Assembly (NCBI RefSeq): GCF_021130785.1
Contig: NW_025778916.1
Span: forward strand, 81,783-145,782
Origin: Homalodisca vitripennis
Lineage: Eukaryota; Arthropoda; Insecta; Hemiptera; Cicadellidae
Reading direction: 5' to 3'
Length of the DNA stretch: 64,000 bases
Of the stretch, positions 40,591 through 54,244 are shown piece after piece. The position numbers were made by a program, and so were the translations under genes. The notes below the pieces were generated by a model, which saw only the letters and a program-made list of their open reading frames with translations, made no database searches and was not told the origin of the DNA. Within the stretch, counting starts at the first letter, position 1, and every line of letters begins with the position of its first letter.

Positions 40591-43500
40591 GATCAAACTT
40601 CTTTAATTTATCGTAATAAAACTCGTACATTAGCAAATTTGATAGGTCGAGAACTGAAAATCCTATGTAAATCGGTTTGTTAAATTTAACCTTTTGTTTG
40701 TACATGTGACTCGCTATACAGTTGTCGTCAAAGATGTTAAAGCATTTGAAATTTGTTTTCTTAGCTTGTTTCATTGAAAATTCTTCATTTCCAAGCTTAA
40801 TATCACATCTGTTTCTCACATTTTCCATAGATTTTCCAAAAACTGAGTTGTTCATCAGCTTATATAAAAGTCCTTTTCAAAGTCGCTTGTAGCTTTGGTT
40901 CTCATGTTTGTGTTAAAATCAATGTACTCTTTCATAAAAGGCTTCTGATCGAATGCAATAACTCTATTCACATGTTTCAAAATCATACCTTGTTCCAAAT
41001 AGAACTTCAAATTTCTCGAATGAACAACGTATTCAGTTTTATCCAGTAGAGTTGTGCAAAGTTTGTTTTTAAAATGTTCTGGAGCAAGAGGTAAATCCTT
41101 GTGATGTTCGTGTAAATTTGTTGGATATCCAAGATCAACTTCGAGAATATAGCCATAATCTTCGTCGCCAGTGAGTTCCCAAAAATTGTTTCTTTCCATT
41201 CTGCAGTTGTGTGTAAGTTTTTGGATCCATCCACTTGATATCACTAAACGGCAGTTTTTGCCATAAGACCATACCCATAAAGGTTATTAGCATCAACGTA
41301 TAACAAATAGTTTTTCGGGCTTTGTCTTATCAAAATCTTTCAAATATTTGTTATTTGCTTTCACATATCGTTTAATACACTGAGAAATGCCCCCGCGAAT
41401 GCCTTTTTCAATCATCAAATACATATTATAATCGTTAATTAAGCTGAAGCCTCAATTTTCGTTAATTTTTAACATTGCGTCCCATGCGAGACTGGGAGCT
41501 GTTAGATAGTGTGCCGGGATCGAGTTTATAACAATTAAGGCAAATGTTTCTGAAAATTTTTCGAATATATCAGCAAGCAATAAAACATCTTGGATATTGT
41601 ACAAATCAGAGTAATTTCCAAGGATTTTTCTCTTTTAATTTGTTCCAAACGTTTAAGTAGTGTTGATAATCTTTCTCAGATATGCTCTCGTCTGTCAAAA
41701 GTGAATAGAAATCTTGAATTTTCAGCTGTTCTGTGTAATCAAGTTTTTCAATACTATCGATAAATTCGTAAGGAAATATGCCTTTTCCAGATAGAATTTT
41801 AAAAATCTCGTCGTCGTCATTTGGCTGTCTTTCTATTATCTCATTCAATATTCTTCCATCTTGTTATAAAATGATTTGTATGTTTGAAGTCTTCTCTCTT
41901 TAGATTTTTAGCTAACTTTTCTATAGACGAGGCCATGAATCTGAACGTGTCTACAAACGAAAACTTGATGAATTTTCTTGGCTTATCACCTTCGAATTCA
42001 TAGCCATATCCAGAATTTTACAGAAATAATTTATATATTTTTCATCGGTGTTTGCAATCAAATCAACATTTCCATATTGTTTTTGCCAATTATTTTATGT
42101 ACAAATGAGTATCGTAATTTGACATATTGTGGCAGAAAACGGGAATATTCTGAGAAAATTTCAAATTTAGATTGGCAACATGCATGAGCTGCGCCTCGAA
42201 ACTTGCCGGTTAAATGACAATGATCTCTCACTTTATTATAAACTCTTATCTTTCCAACTATCAGGAGTAAAACCATACTGAATTGACCCAACATCATAAG
42301 CAGACCATTCACAGATATGACAAACGTTTGAATTTTGATACGAAAATTTCTTCTTCTTCTGTCAATTTCATAGGTTTCATGTTCTTAGGAATTATATTTT
42401 TTCGCTATGTATTTCGATAATTTATTGAGTTCTTCAAACAATTTTGTCGGGACGTTTTTCGAATCTTCTTCATTTTTGGCACGATAACATATCGGTTTGT
42501 ACATGCGATTGGTCACATTCGACACTAAATATAGAGTAAAACCATAAGGAATGTGCCTCTGAATCTTGGTTGTAGTCGATCTTTGTGGATTGTTCTTGCA
42601 TGTCGGAATTTTTTCTAACTATGCTCTCAAAGTCCATATAAAATTACGTACGGATGGTTAAATTTCTTTTGATAATTAGTAAATTTAGTTGTTTGACCTG
42701 GAAATGGCATAATTGGCTTACAAACTTCATGATTTTTACAAATTTCTAAGTGATCTGTTTAAATCTCCAGATTTGTAAAAATGGCTTAAAACATCTTCTA
42801 CACAAAAATTTTCTTTCTTTATGTTTAGACAACTGCGAAGAAACAAGCTTATTTAAATCGGTTATCAAAAACATAATGAGATTTATCATCTTGTTTAACA
42901 TACAAATAAATCAATGTTTGTTTCAGCGTCATATTTTTCAGAAATTTGTAACGGAACAATGTTAATATTTTCATCAAAACTGTAGACATTGATAGACATT
43001 GTTGGATACTTATTACTTGGAATTGTAGCTTCGTTTTTCAAATATTTGGTATATCTTTCAGAGACATTGGATACTCAAAACCTGAAAATATTTCGTCATT
43101 CACAAATTTTTCGTATTGCTTTACACGTTCACAGTCTCTTTCTGGTTTTTCAATAGCACATCTTATTGAGTAAATAAAGCAAAAATCATCTCTATTTTTT
43201 ATATTTATACAAGCCTTTTTATCTTTGATATTCTTTGGTAAATCGATGTATGATCCTGCATTCATCATTTTCGTGTTTGTTAAGGCTCACAAACTAGTTG
43301 TTTACAACTTTTAAATGTTCCATCCGGAACCTTTATTTGGATTATTCGTTTTGTTCTCGATGTGTTAATTTATTAAATTGCTTAGTAATAAAAGTCGTTT
43401 ACGTCAAAGATTTCGTCTGCTTTGATAGTAAAATACATTAGACATGTTTGCGGTTCACCATTCACTAAAGTTCGTTCGTATTCACATTCCAAAGAGAGAT

Positions 43501-44026
43501 AGCCCTTCATATTTTTAAACATTTTCTTGAAATTTCTCGATTAAACTTTTAATTTCTGACCGCATAATTGAAAGATATTTGTAAATTGACATGGAATTGT
43601 CGTTCAAGTTTGTTAAAATGTATTGCTTGAAAAGACCGTGTATTGAGGATAAAACTTCTACATCAATGATATTTTCGGATTTTACTTTAAGAGTTTTATC
43701 AATTTCTTCGATCATTTCAGACTTGGTTTTATCGTTAGTACCGATAGCCAACTTTTCAGCTATTGAATGAAAGTTTTTTCATCATTAAATAGGTCGAGAT
43801 TTTTCTTTTCAACTTTGAAATTTCTCTTTAATTCACGTAATTTCTCAATATTAAACATGTTTTCGTGATCGGCAATTTTATTTTCTCTAGCCCATTGTCT
43901 TAAATAATTTAGTTCATTATCGTTAAATTTGCTTGTTTTTTTCGTGACTTTTAGAATTATAATGGCGATCATAGTTTTTTCTTAAAATTTCTTTTTTGCA
44001 GAACGGACATGATATTTTTTCGCGCT

Positions 44027-44040
44027 CCATTTAGATAGAA
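44027..44040 (-). promoter_or_regulatory. TAAATGG start box, polB
   Basis: TTCTATCTAAATGG, ATG included. Same as at the BRO-like gene. Confidence 0.55.
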
Positions 44041-44173
44041 AAATTTATTTAACTAAATGGTGCTTGTAAACCAACGATTGCGCCTCTCACAGCGTGATAT
44101 CACTTACGGATATGACGCAGGCGAAGCGATTATCGTGATGGTCGGTCTGTAGTAGCACACCTCGACTGTCATT

Positions 44174-44456
44174 GAAGATTTTTCCTTTATTCGTAGCAGA
44201 TTTGACAACATTTTACAAAGCACAGCTTAAGAAAGTAGAAAGCAAACAGCTGTAGATTTGGTTAATTTTTCATTCCACAGAGTAGATAGTAATGTACCGA
44301 TCGCTTTTGGAGACGAACGACTGTAGATTCGGTTAATTTTTCATTGAGATTTGCTGTGATTATTTCTCAGCTTCCTTTATGGTACATTGAACAGTATTTT
44401 ACATTGCTTTTCGTCGGCTCCGAAAGTGCGCCAGGAAGCCCACATTATTATCTACT
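44174..44456 (-). repeat. Terminal inverted repeat, right end of copy B
   Basis: Pairs with 21366..21647. A unique 130-bp leader (44041..44173) separates it from polB. (TA)n follows. Confidence 0.88.
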
Positions 44457-45160
44457 TATATATATATATATTGATATATAATATATATATATATATATAT
44501 AATGAACCTCAGCTTCAATACCAACCACCAAAAAAAATTATAACTATATACATATTTCACAGTACAATTACCCCCACCCCCCCCCCCCCCCACCAGTTAA
44601 TAAAAGACAGCTATCGTTCTTATGAGTTAGGATATGAATATGCCGGTTATAGACCACTTTTGGGACAGACAGAAAATCAATGGAAAATTCTGTTTAAAGG
44701 ACAATAAACGAATCTGTAAAATCAAACAGTATGGCGGTTCTAGGACCACTTTTGGGGACATAAGACTCTGACAAAGCAGTTAGAGGAAAAACTACTGTTC
44801 GGTAAATAGATGTGTGTGAGATGAGAATATGTATGAAGATACTACAAGTTCATATCTGTCTTGAATACAATTTACTTAAATAAACTATGGGTAAAACTTG
44901 TATTAAAGACAATTTTTCATGACAGTATGACAACATAAAATTGTGGAATTTATAATACTCGAATGTTGAATTACCCGTTGAGCGAGGACGAAATGTTGTT
45001 AGCACTGCGCGGCACACAGGAGAACTTAGTTTAAAAGATTTTTCTATAATAAATAGAACAATCTGAAAACATTTGACCAGAAATTGTGCTGATTTGTGTC
45101 AACGTTGGCACAAAAATCACCACTTCTCACAATTTTAGTTTACAAATTTTTTGCTCTTTA
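44457..45160. other. Unassigned sequence between copies B and C
   Basis: (TA)n microsatellite to about 44502, an A/C-rich stretch with a C run at 44578..44592, then sequence with two similar GACCACTTTTGGGACA segments (near 44651 and 44742). No viral gene and no recognised terminal repeat for copy C. The 106-residue ORF at 44387..44707 spans the TIR, the microsatellite and the C run and is not credible. Confidence 0.6.
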
Positions 45161-45164
45161 AATA

Positions 45165-48100
45165 TTGGAGCGGAAAAAGATAGAGTGCTCATACTGCAAA
45201 AAAGACATTTTTGAACAGTCACTATACTCGTCATTACAATTCGAAAAATCTTGTGAAGAACAAACGAAATTTCATAATAAAGAACTAAATTATTTGAGGA
45301 CTTGGGCTAAAGAGAATCAAATCGATGGTCACGAAAAAGATGTACAATATAGAAAAATTTGCTGTGAATTAAAGAAACGCTTTAAGGAAGATAAAAAAAG
45401 ATCTCAATCTATTTAATGATGAAAAAATTCCTTCAATCGCTTGAAAAAAAATAGCCCTTAGAATCAAACGAATAATAACTAAGTCTGAAATGATCGAAGA
45501 AATTGACAAAACTCTTAACGAAAAAAACAAACAAAAAAAAAACTTTTAAAAAAAAAAAAAAAAAAAAATTGTTATCATTGATGTAGATGTTTTATACCTC
45601 AATACACGGTCTTTTCAAGCAATACATTTTAACGAATTTAAACGTTAAGTTCATGTCAATTTACAAATATCTTTCAATTATGCGGTCAGACAATTAAAAG
45701 TTTAATTCAAGAAAATTTCAAGAAAATGTTTAAAAAATATGAAGGGCAATCCTCTCTTTGGAATGTGAATACGAACGGAACTTTAGTGAATGGTGAACCG
45801 CAACACATGTATAATGTATTTTACTATCAAAGCAGACGAAAATCTTTGACGTAAACGACTTTATTATAAAGCAATTTAATAAATTAACACATCGAGAACA
45901 AACGAATAATCCAAATAAAGGTTCCGGATGGACATTTAAAAGTTGTAATACAACTAGTTTTGAGCCTTAACAAAACACGGAAATGATGATATGCAGGATC
46001 ATACATCGATTTAACCAAAGAATATCAAAGATAAAAAAGCTGTGTATATATATAAAAAAATAGAGATGATTTTATCTTTATTTACTCAATAAGATGTGCT
46101 ATTGAAAAACCAGAAAGGAGACTGTAGAACGTGTAAAGCAATACGAAAATTTTGTGAATGACGAAATATTTTCAGGTTTTGAGATATCCAATGTCCTCTG
46201 AAAGATATCCAAAATATTTGAAAAACGAAGCTACAATTCCAAGTATTAAGTATCCAACAATGTTTATCAATGTCTACAGTTTTGAATGGAAAATAATTAA
46301 CATTGTTCCTGTTAACAAATTTCTGAACAAATATGACGCTGAAACCAAACATTGATTTATTGTATGTTAAACAAGATGATAAATCTCATTATGTTTTGAT
46401 CAACCGATTTAAATAAGCCTCTTGTTTTCTTCGCAGATAATGTCTCAAACATAAAGAAAGAAAATTTTTGTTTGTAGAAGATGTTTAAAAGCCATTTTTA
46501 CAAATCTGGAGATTTAAACAAGATCCACTTAGGAAATTTGTAAAAAATCATGAAGTTTAGTAAGACCAATTATTGCCATTTCCAGGTCAAACAACTAAAT
46601 TTACTAATTATCAAAAGAATGTTAACCATCCGTACGTAATTTATATGGACTTTGAGAGCATATTAGAAAAAATTCCGACATGCAAAAAGAACAATCCAAC
46701 AAAGATCGACTACAACCAAGATTCAGAGGGCACATTCCTTATGGTTCTTACTCTATATTTACTGTCGAATGTGACCAATCCACATGTACAAACACGGATA
46801 ATGTTATCGTTGCCAAAAATGAAGAATGATTTGAAAAAACGTCCCGACAAAAATTGTTTGAAGAACTCAATCATAATTATCGAAAGTACATAGCGAAAAA
46901 ATATAATTCCCTAAGAACATGAAAACCTATGAAAATTGACAGAAGAAGAAGAAATTTCGTATCAAAATTCAAACGTTTGGTTCCATATCTGTGAGGATGG
47001 TTCTGCTTATGGATGTTGGGTCAATCTATTCAGTATGGTTTTACTCCTGATAGTTGGAAAGATAAGAGTTATAATAAAGTGAGAGATCATTGTCATTTAA
47101 CCGGCAAAAGTTTCGCAGGCGCTGCCAGCTCATGGGGCATGTGTGGCAATCTAAATTTGAAATTTCCTCAGAATTTTCCCGTTTTCTGCCACAATATGTC
47201 AAATTACGATTACTCTATTTGTACATAAAAGAATTGGCTAAAACAATTATGGAAATGTTGATGTTGATTGCAAAACACCGATGAAAAATATATATAATTA
47301 TTCTGTAAATTCTGGATATGGCTATGAATTTCGAAGGTGACTAAGCCAAGAATAATTCATCAAGTTTTTCGTTTGTAGGACACGATTCAGATTCATGGCC
47401 TCGTTCTATAGAACAAGTTAGCTAAAAAATCTAAAGAAGAGGAAGACTTCAACATACCAAATAATTTTATACAACGAAGGAACTGAATGAGATAATAGAA
47501 AGGACAGCCCAGAAATGACGAACGGACGAGATTTTTTAAAATTCTATCTGGAAAAGGAATACTTTCCCCTATGAATTTATCGACAGTATTGAAAAACTTG
47601 ATTACACAGAAGAATTGAGGAATTCAAGATTTCTATTCACTTTTGACAGACTGAGGAGCATATCTGAGAAAGATTTTCAACAACTACTTTAAATGGTTTG
47701 GAACAAATTAAAAGAGAAACAATCTAGGGGAAATTTACTCTGATCTCTATAAAACATTTCAAGATTGTTCTATTTGCTCGCTGATAATCTTTGAAAATTT
47801 TAGGAATATTTGTTGAATTGCTATAAGATTGATCCAGCACACTATCTAAATCAGCTCCCAGTCTTGCATGGGATGCTATGTTAAAATTAAATAACCGAAG
47901 ATAGAATTACAATGTAATTAGTGATTATAAATATGTATTTGGATGATTGAAAAAGGTGATTTCGCGGAGGCATTTCTCTATGTATTTTTAAACGATATGT
48001 GAAAGCAAAATAAACAAATATTTAAAAGATTTTGATATAGACAAAGCCCCGAAAACTATTTACTCTATTTCTCGATGCTAATAACCTTCATGGGTATGTG

Positions 48101-49391
48101 CCTAATGCAAAAACTGCGCGTTTTAGTGATATCAAGTGGATGGGATCCTAAAACACGTATACAAAAGAAGGAAGTGGCAAGAAAACAAATTTTAGAATCA
48201 CTGGCGACGAAGATTATGGGGCCTATATTCTCGAAGTCGATCTTGGAGTATCCAACAAATTTACACGAACATCACAAGGATTTACCTCTTTGCTCCCGGA
48301 ACATTATAAAACTAACTTTGCACATAACTCTACTGGATAATAACTGAATACGTTGTTCATTCGAGAAAATTTGAAGTTTCTATTTGGAAAATCAAGGTAT
48401 ATGATTTGTGAAAACATGGTTGAAATAGAGTTATTGCATTCGATCAGAAGGCCTTTTATGAAAGCAATACATTGATTTTAACACAAACATGAGAACACCA
48501 AAGCTACAAGCGACTTTTTCTTACAAAAGGACTTTTATAAGCTGATGAACAACTCAGTTTTTGGAAAAGAAAAAAATCTATGGAAAAATGTGAGAAACAG
48601 ATGTGAATATTTAAGCTTGGATTAATGAAGAATTTTCAATGAAACAAGCTAAGAAAACTAATTTCAAATGCACTTTAACATTCTTTGACGGACAAACTGT
48701 TATAGCGAGTCACATGTACAAACACAAAGGTTAAAATTTAACTAAACCGAGTTTACATAGGATTTTCAGTTCTCGACCTCTCAAAAAATGGCTTTTGTAC
48801 GAGGTTTTTATTACACACAAATTAAAGAAGTTTGATCCAGAATTTGATTCTGTGTTACATGGATACAGACAGTTATTTCGTAGAATGGAAAACGAGATCC
48901 TTTTTAAAATTATTAAAGAAAATATAGGAGACTTTGATACGAGCGATTATCAAAAAAGATCACGAATGTTTTCACTACTTAAATATAAGTAAAGGTAATA
49001 GGGGAATTTCAAAGATGAGTGTAAATAGCGAAGTTTGTGAAGAATTTTGTGGTTTTAAGGTCTAAGTTGTTACTCGTACAAAGATCTAGATAAAAAACCC
49101 AGTTAGGTGTAAAGGAATTAAGAGAAGCGTTGTAAATAAAACAATAAATATCGAAAACTTGAAAGAGATGTTTGTTCGAAGATAAAGAAGAATTTAGGGA
49201 GATGGACACAGTCATCAAAGGTTATAAACATGAGTTGTACTCTGTTACCCATATAAACAAGCTTCGGCACTGTAACGCTAAAGATGATAAGAGAATTGTC
49301 CTATGAAAATAAGATCGTTACCGTACCGTATGGGATATAAAACAGATATATTAGACGAATTAAAATAAACTTGGAAACTTTGATATTGTAA
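45165..49391 (+). pseudogene. POLB: DNA polymerase B (copy C), uninterrupted by LTR but frame-broken
   Basis: Begins at TTGGAGCGG where B has ATGGAGCGC. The N-terminal 80 codons (CSYCKKDI…ELNYLRTWAKENQIDGHE) differ from B by many substitutions, so C is a diverged copy there. The segment 46573..46893 preserves the exonuclease motif YMDFESIL. The empty target site lies at 48836..48850. The stop abuts the integrase ATG as in B. Confidence 0.8.
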
Positions 49392-50551
49392 ATGGAAGAT
49401 GATTGAATTCACTGTCAAAAGTGTAAAAAGAAAAAACGAAAAATTTAGATTCTAAAATCGTTCAAACTCAAAATGGATTGTATAGAATTGCAGCAAAATG
49501 TTTCAAAATGTAAGACAAAACAAGAGTAAGTTTATAAAGAATCCAAATCCAAAACATGTTTAAGCAAGAATTGAAGACTAAAGATGATGATAGAGATTGA
49601 AGCTCGAGAAAATTCATGCACCAGTACGAAAAAGTTTTAAAGAGAGAAAAATTTTAACATTAGGAATTGACGATTTATGGGCAGCAGATTTATGTTATAA
49701 TGTCTAACCTATTCAGGATCAAAATGATGGATTTAAGTATATGTTAAATGTTATTGATACTTTCTCAAAATATGCTTGGTCAAGAGCTATCAAAAGAAAA
49801 ACAACGGCAAGGATTTATTTCAAAAGCTTCAGAAGAGATAATAAGTAAGATGACCAGATATAAATGATGGAATCACAACCATGCCTAACCTACTCTCATA
49901 CAGAGAAGGGTTTAGAGTTTATAAATACAAGGAATATTCTAAGCGATGTTTTTGAAGAAATACAACATTAAGATTTATCATACTTGTATATAACGAAGAG
50001 TAATCAAAGTAATTGTAAAGAGTAATTATAACAGAACTCAAAAGGGGGGGGGGGAAATGGCAATGAAAATGTTTCTTGTTGAAGTTAAATTAAAAACTTA
50101 AAATGGATCGATATTCATTGGGAAGAAATGCGATAAAAAATAGTTAGTACGATAGCTGTACATATAGGCTATAGACAGCTATCAAAATGAAAGCAAAAGT
50201 ATACGATAGCTATAAAGATGCAGAAAAGGAGTTATTAGAGTCGTTTTTCAGTATGTTTCACAAGTTCCAGCGTAGAATTCGACACGAAAACTAAATTAAA
50301 AGTCAGTGATCATGGGTAAAGAATTGTTTATATAAATAAAAACAAAAATAGAAAAAAACATTTTCGAACAAATATAAAGAAAAGACAATATGGGGTTAAA
50401 AAAATAACAAGAGAAAATACTAATTAGATGATTGATACATATTTAATAAAACAGATCCTGATAACTAATATAGTTATAAAAGATTTAAATAAATGAAGAA
50501 ATAACCAGGAAAGGTTTTATGAATATGAAGTTTTGAAGAAGTCAAAACTGT
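49392..50551 (+). pseudogene. INT: Integrase (copy C), frame-broken
   Basis: Starts GTAAATGGAAGATGATTG. Readable pieces match the zinc ribbon, the DDLWAADL segment near 49667 and the C-terminal region. Many indels, one G9 run near 50045. Confidence 0.75.
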
Positions 50552-50576
50552 TATATAATATTTTCTAATATATAAA

Positions 50577-51012
50577 TCGGCAGCATCAAAAGAAATCGTA
50601 CAAAGTGCATAAGAATTTAAAGATTTAAATAGAATTTTAATAAAGATAAAAATAGGAAAGATGGAGATGTAGACATTATAATTAGGGCAAAGAATTCGTG
50701 AAAGCGAGGGAATATCATTAAAAGAATTATATGATTAAATAAGAAAAAATTAACCTTTAGCGAAGTATAAAGAATGTACTTCAAAAATGTAAAGAAACAT
50801 AAAAAACTTCCATGAGTTTAATAGTGATTCCTATAGTAGTAAAGATAAGACAGACATGCATATTGTAGAAAGATTGTGTAATAAAGAATTCACCATAGAT
50901 TTGATATTATGAATATACTCAATGTGAATGTGGGAAGAACTATAAAATCTTATATAAAGGATCAAAGAACATTTACAAAACATAAATATCATAATTTCAA
51001 TGAGTTTAACAT
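50577..51012 (+). pseudogene. ZnA zinc-cluster protein (copy C), frame-broken
   Basis: Noisy counterpart of 34923..35306; the upstream box reads CTAATATATAAATCGG. Confidence 0.6.
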
Positions 51013-51053
51013 TACTTCATCCGTGTAATAATTATTTATCTCTATCTATAAAA

Positions 51054-51425
51054 AAATGTAGATCTCAAAATAGAATGATAACAAAGATGTCAATGAAAGT
51101 AGAATAGAAAAGACTGTATATTAGTAAGGAATTAATACGATAAAATAGAACAAATTAACTTAAGAAGATAAAATATGTTACTTTATGTAAAGAAATATAA
51201 AATAGTATTTCTGAATTTATATAACTGGGCATGTATAGTAAGAATGATACGAAAAAAGATGCTATGTTTATTGCAAAGATATTGTGCTAAAAAATTATTC
51301 AGCGAAAGTTATAAAAAACGAAAATGCATTTGTGAATATGAAAAAAAGAAATTCGTATACAAATGGGTTTAACCTCTAGTTATAAGCGCTTAAACATTAA
51401 CAAAAACAAAATATCAATAAATTCT
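51054..51425 (+). pseudogene. ZnB zinc-cluster protein (copy C), frame-broken
   Basis: Noisy counterpart of 34566..34889, ending CAAAATATCAATAAATTC. Confidence 0.6.
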
Positions 51426-51479
51426 AGAGAGTTTTAGAGTAAAATTTTAGAAACATTTTTCATCGTGCAATTTAGATAG

Positions 51480-52560
51480 TTGCTATAAATTCAGCGAATC
51501 GAGATATCTGCCATCATTTTGTAGTAAATATGATTCGCGTTAAGTATACAATATATCTCAAAGATTCTTTCATCTTGGTTGTAGAGATTGTATACTTATA
51601 TTGGATCTCCTTAGTACTATAATAAATAAATTTTCATTGTCTGAGTAAAATCAATTTCAAGTTTCTTTCAATCTTCTCGGTATTTTCTCTATATTGAGCT
51701 CTGGATAACAAGATAATAAGGATACTTACGACACCACTAACAAGGGTATTCTTCATTAATTAATACAAAAAACATGGTGTTTTTTCTTAGCAAAATCTTT
51801 ACAAACAAGGTCTGGTTTCATTAAGAAGTCCAATTTTTACACTTAGTTTTGCGATTATTTTCGTTTTTAATTTCATTCTTAATTTTGCAAGTGTTTAACT
51901 TTCGAACTTTCGTCCTCATAAATTTTTAATCTTGTTTTCAAGTTTTGTACTCACCAAAATTTACAGAAAACTTGGCAAAATCTATCTTTTGTAACGCCAA
52001 TTTTTGAAGATTTTGTCCATCATTTTTATGTGATCTAAAGAGTAAAAGAATAAAGTCTCATATTCATTGATAAAAACAGTGTCAGGATGAAGATTAGTTA
52101 AGAGGAGCCATTCGAGATAGCGCCCAATTGTTTTTTATGATAAAAAGTATTGAAATATTGTTTCATCATACACACATTATAATTTAAGTGCGTTTTTTGT
52201 TTTTTACATAACCTAAGTATATCACAAACATCATTTAGTCCCCGCATGTAAACTAACAGATTACATGTGATTTCGTTCTACAATCGTATCAAATGTGCTT
52301 TAAAATTATTGATATATATGAGATTATTATTTATTAGTGATTCCCCTACAAGCTGTCATCCATTTAGATATAAAAGAAATTATCCTATTTACATTTATTA
52401 TTTTGAGAATACAGAAAGCCCATATTAACATTAATCGAAAAGCATACAAAGTGTTATATTTTGAAAGTTTGAAGGTCGGGGCGAATCACCCCTACCATTC
52501 AGAATGTAAGTGTGTTTTTCGAAACTTTGTTTATATTTGGTGGTCCCCTATTTTAATCCT
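51480..52560 (-). pseudogene. bro: BRO-like gene (copy C), noisy and apparently rearranged
   Basis: C-terminal part at 51480..52078, then sequence matching the penton/BRO intergenic tail (about 52078..52175), then the BRO N-terminus and start box (52190..52410), then the internal hairpin segment (52455..52535). In B the hairpin segment and the intergenic tail are the other way round. Both junctions lie at AACAGTG-like sequence. Confidence 0.5.
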
Positions 52561-53504
52561 TTTTCAATACTATAATATAATATGAGGTTTGTTTATACTT
52601 AACTCATTATTTAATAAATTTCCACATCAGAGTCATTTGTATAGTTAAAGAAGTCGATTTTTATGAATTCTTTATAATATTTCTTATCTAATTGTCGATA
52701 TATAATATCGATTTTCATTCGGTTTTTCACTGATTTTTGATATGCACCGCCCCCCAAATCCCCGAACCCCCCCCCCACCACAAACCCCCCCACGACTCCA
52801 ACCCCTAAAATTAAGCAACATTTGGAGTAAAAGTGTACAAAATTTCAGAATTCTTTGTATGTAAAGGTTCGGTATGATTTTCAAAACTAGGTTCAACGAG
52901 ATTGCAGTGCACTTCAATTACATATCGAAACGGTCTTAAAATTTTGGCGTTATATTTCCTAAATATACCTTAGGATTTGGCTCCAATAAGTTCGTTGAAC
53001 TAAAAACGCTAACAAATCTACAATAGATTGCTTGAATAACATTATCTCTATAACTAGATCGATTTTAATTATGAATTTATTATCATAGAGATAATAATTT
53101 TTTGCATTTCAGTAACTTGTTTTCGTCAAAGTTTCAAAAGATTTTATCTGGATTGTTTGAATGTTTTCATTATAATTTTTAAGGGAATATTCATTATTTG
53201 ATACGAAAGTATATAGATCCTTTGTTTAAACCAAAGTATTTTGTTTATGTTCTTCTACACTAGAATCTACTAATGCAATACCAGGATACTATTCACTAAT
53301 ATCTTATATACAAAATTGTCGAGAATGAAAACCTGCTTAAACCGATATAAATAATTTGATATTCCCACTAAGTGTATAGAGATTGTCGAAGTTTAAACAT
53401 ATATTTAGATTTGTTGTTGTTTTTTTTTTTATTTTGTTATTTTTTTTTATTTTTTTTTTTTTTGTATTTTTACTTTCTGAAGATACAAACTTGACAAGCT
53501 TCAT
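52552..53504 (-). pseudogene. Penton-like minor capsid protein (copy C), frame-broken
   Basis: Reverse-strand counterpart of 32854..33588, with a C-rich insertion near 52748..52800 and T runs near 53420..53462. Confidence 0.7.
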
Positions 53505-53546
53505 TTTTCGCAAGCGTTGCTTCATGATGAAAATCTTCTATTTAAA

Positions 53547-54235
53547 TTGGAGGAAATTTTTTAAGACGAAAAATGATCAGATAAAAAAACTTCAAACGTT
53601 GAAAGAAAATTAAGAAAGATCAACCAATCAGATTGTTAATTGTATTTTCAAGTGGATGTAGGAAAACAACTTTATTATTGGAATTCTTCATCTACAATAG
53701 GTTGATTCCTTATTCCAAATTGTACGTCCTTTAGCGTATTAATCTTTAAGAACAAGAACCCTAGAAAAAAGTTACAGAGAAAGATTTGAGAATATTGAAG
53801 AAAGAAACTTAAACGAAAAAAATATACCACATTTCTCTTATAATGCTTCTGAGGACTATAGTTTCCGTTAAGCGAATGTAAACCCAATTCGTTAATCGTA
53901 TTTTGATGATTGTATTTTGGAAAATCGAGGACGTTATTAAGGTAATTATTCGTAATGTCTCGTCACAAAAACATATCTTAGTAATCTAATCTTTTCCATA
54001 GCTTTTCAAAGGTTGATAAACCAAGTTATAAGAAATAAGCCTGAATATGTTGTTTATATTATTTATAAGCAAGATGATCCACCTATTCGAGAAAGATTTT
54101 ATACACAAAATATGTGGGATCTGATAAGGAGTCATTTAATCAGCTTATATTGAGTTATGGTGATTAAAATTATGGAGAGGAAGACTTACGGATTTTTACA
54201 TATTAATCCCTTAACTTTGAAGACTAAAAATGGCT
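53547..54235 (+). pseudogene. ATPase: Packaging ATPase (copy C), frame-broken
   Basis: Start box CTATTTAAATTGGAGG with one extra T. The Walker A region is near 53650..53680. Ends early relative to B. Confidence 0.65.
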
Positions 54236-54244
54236 AAGTTAATT

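Larger units (their letters stand above)
36342..44030 (-). pseudogene. POLB: Protein-primed family-B DNA polymerase, split by LTR element
   Basis: About 4 kb of coding sequence once the 3.7-kb insertion is discounted. N-terminal C2H2 finger (Cys8, Cys11, His23, His29); Polinton-type segment SYIDLPKNIKDKKACINIKN at about 43195..43254; exonuclease motif region (VIYMDFESIL in copy C) near 42620; a zinc/HNH-like segment VRDHCHLTG near 42220; polymerase motif A DANNLYGYGL (41265..41294); motif B NNSVFGKSMEN (about 40823..40855); motif C YMDTDSY (36844..36864). The element lies between motifs B and C. Many one-base frame changes besides. The start is in TTCTATCTAAATGG. Protein-primed replication of the linear genome is inferred from family. 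Confidence 0.88.
21366..44456 (-). mobile_element. Copy B: full-length Polinton/adintovirus element
   Basis: About 23.1 kb between matching termini, or about 19.4 kb after discounting the LTR retrotransposon at 36882..40585. Terminal inverted repeats are 282-283 bp. It encodes polB, integrase, packaging ATPase, adenain-like protease, hexon-like capsid protein, penton-like protein, PLA2 protein, pX-like protein and fibre-like protein: the full Polinton/adintovirus hallmark set. Additional genes are BRO-like, VLTF3-like, zinc-cluster and LSxxFI-repeat proteins. Several core genes carry one-base frame breaks. Confidence 0.93.
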
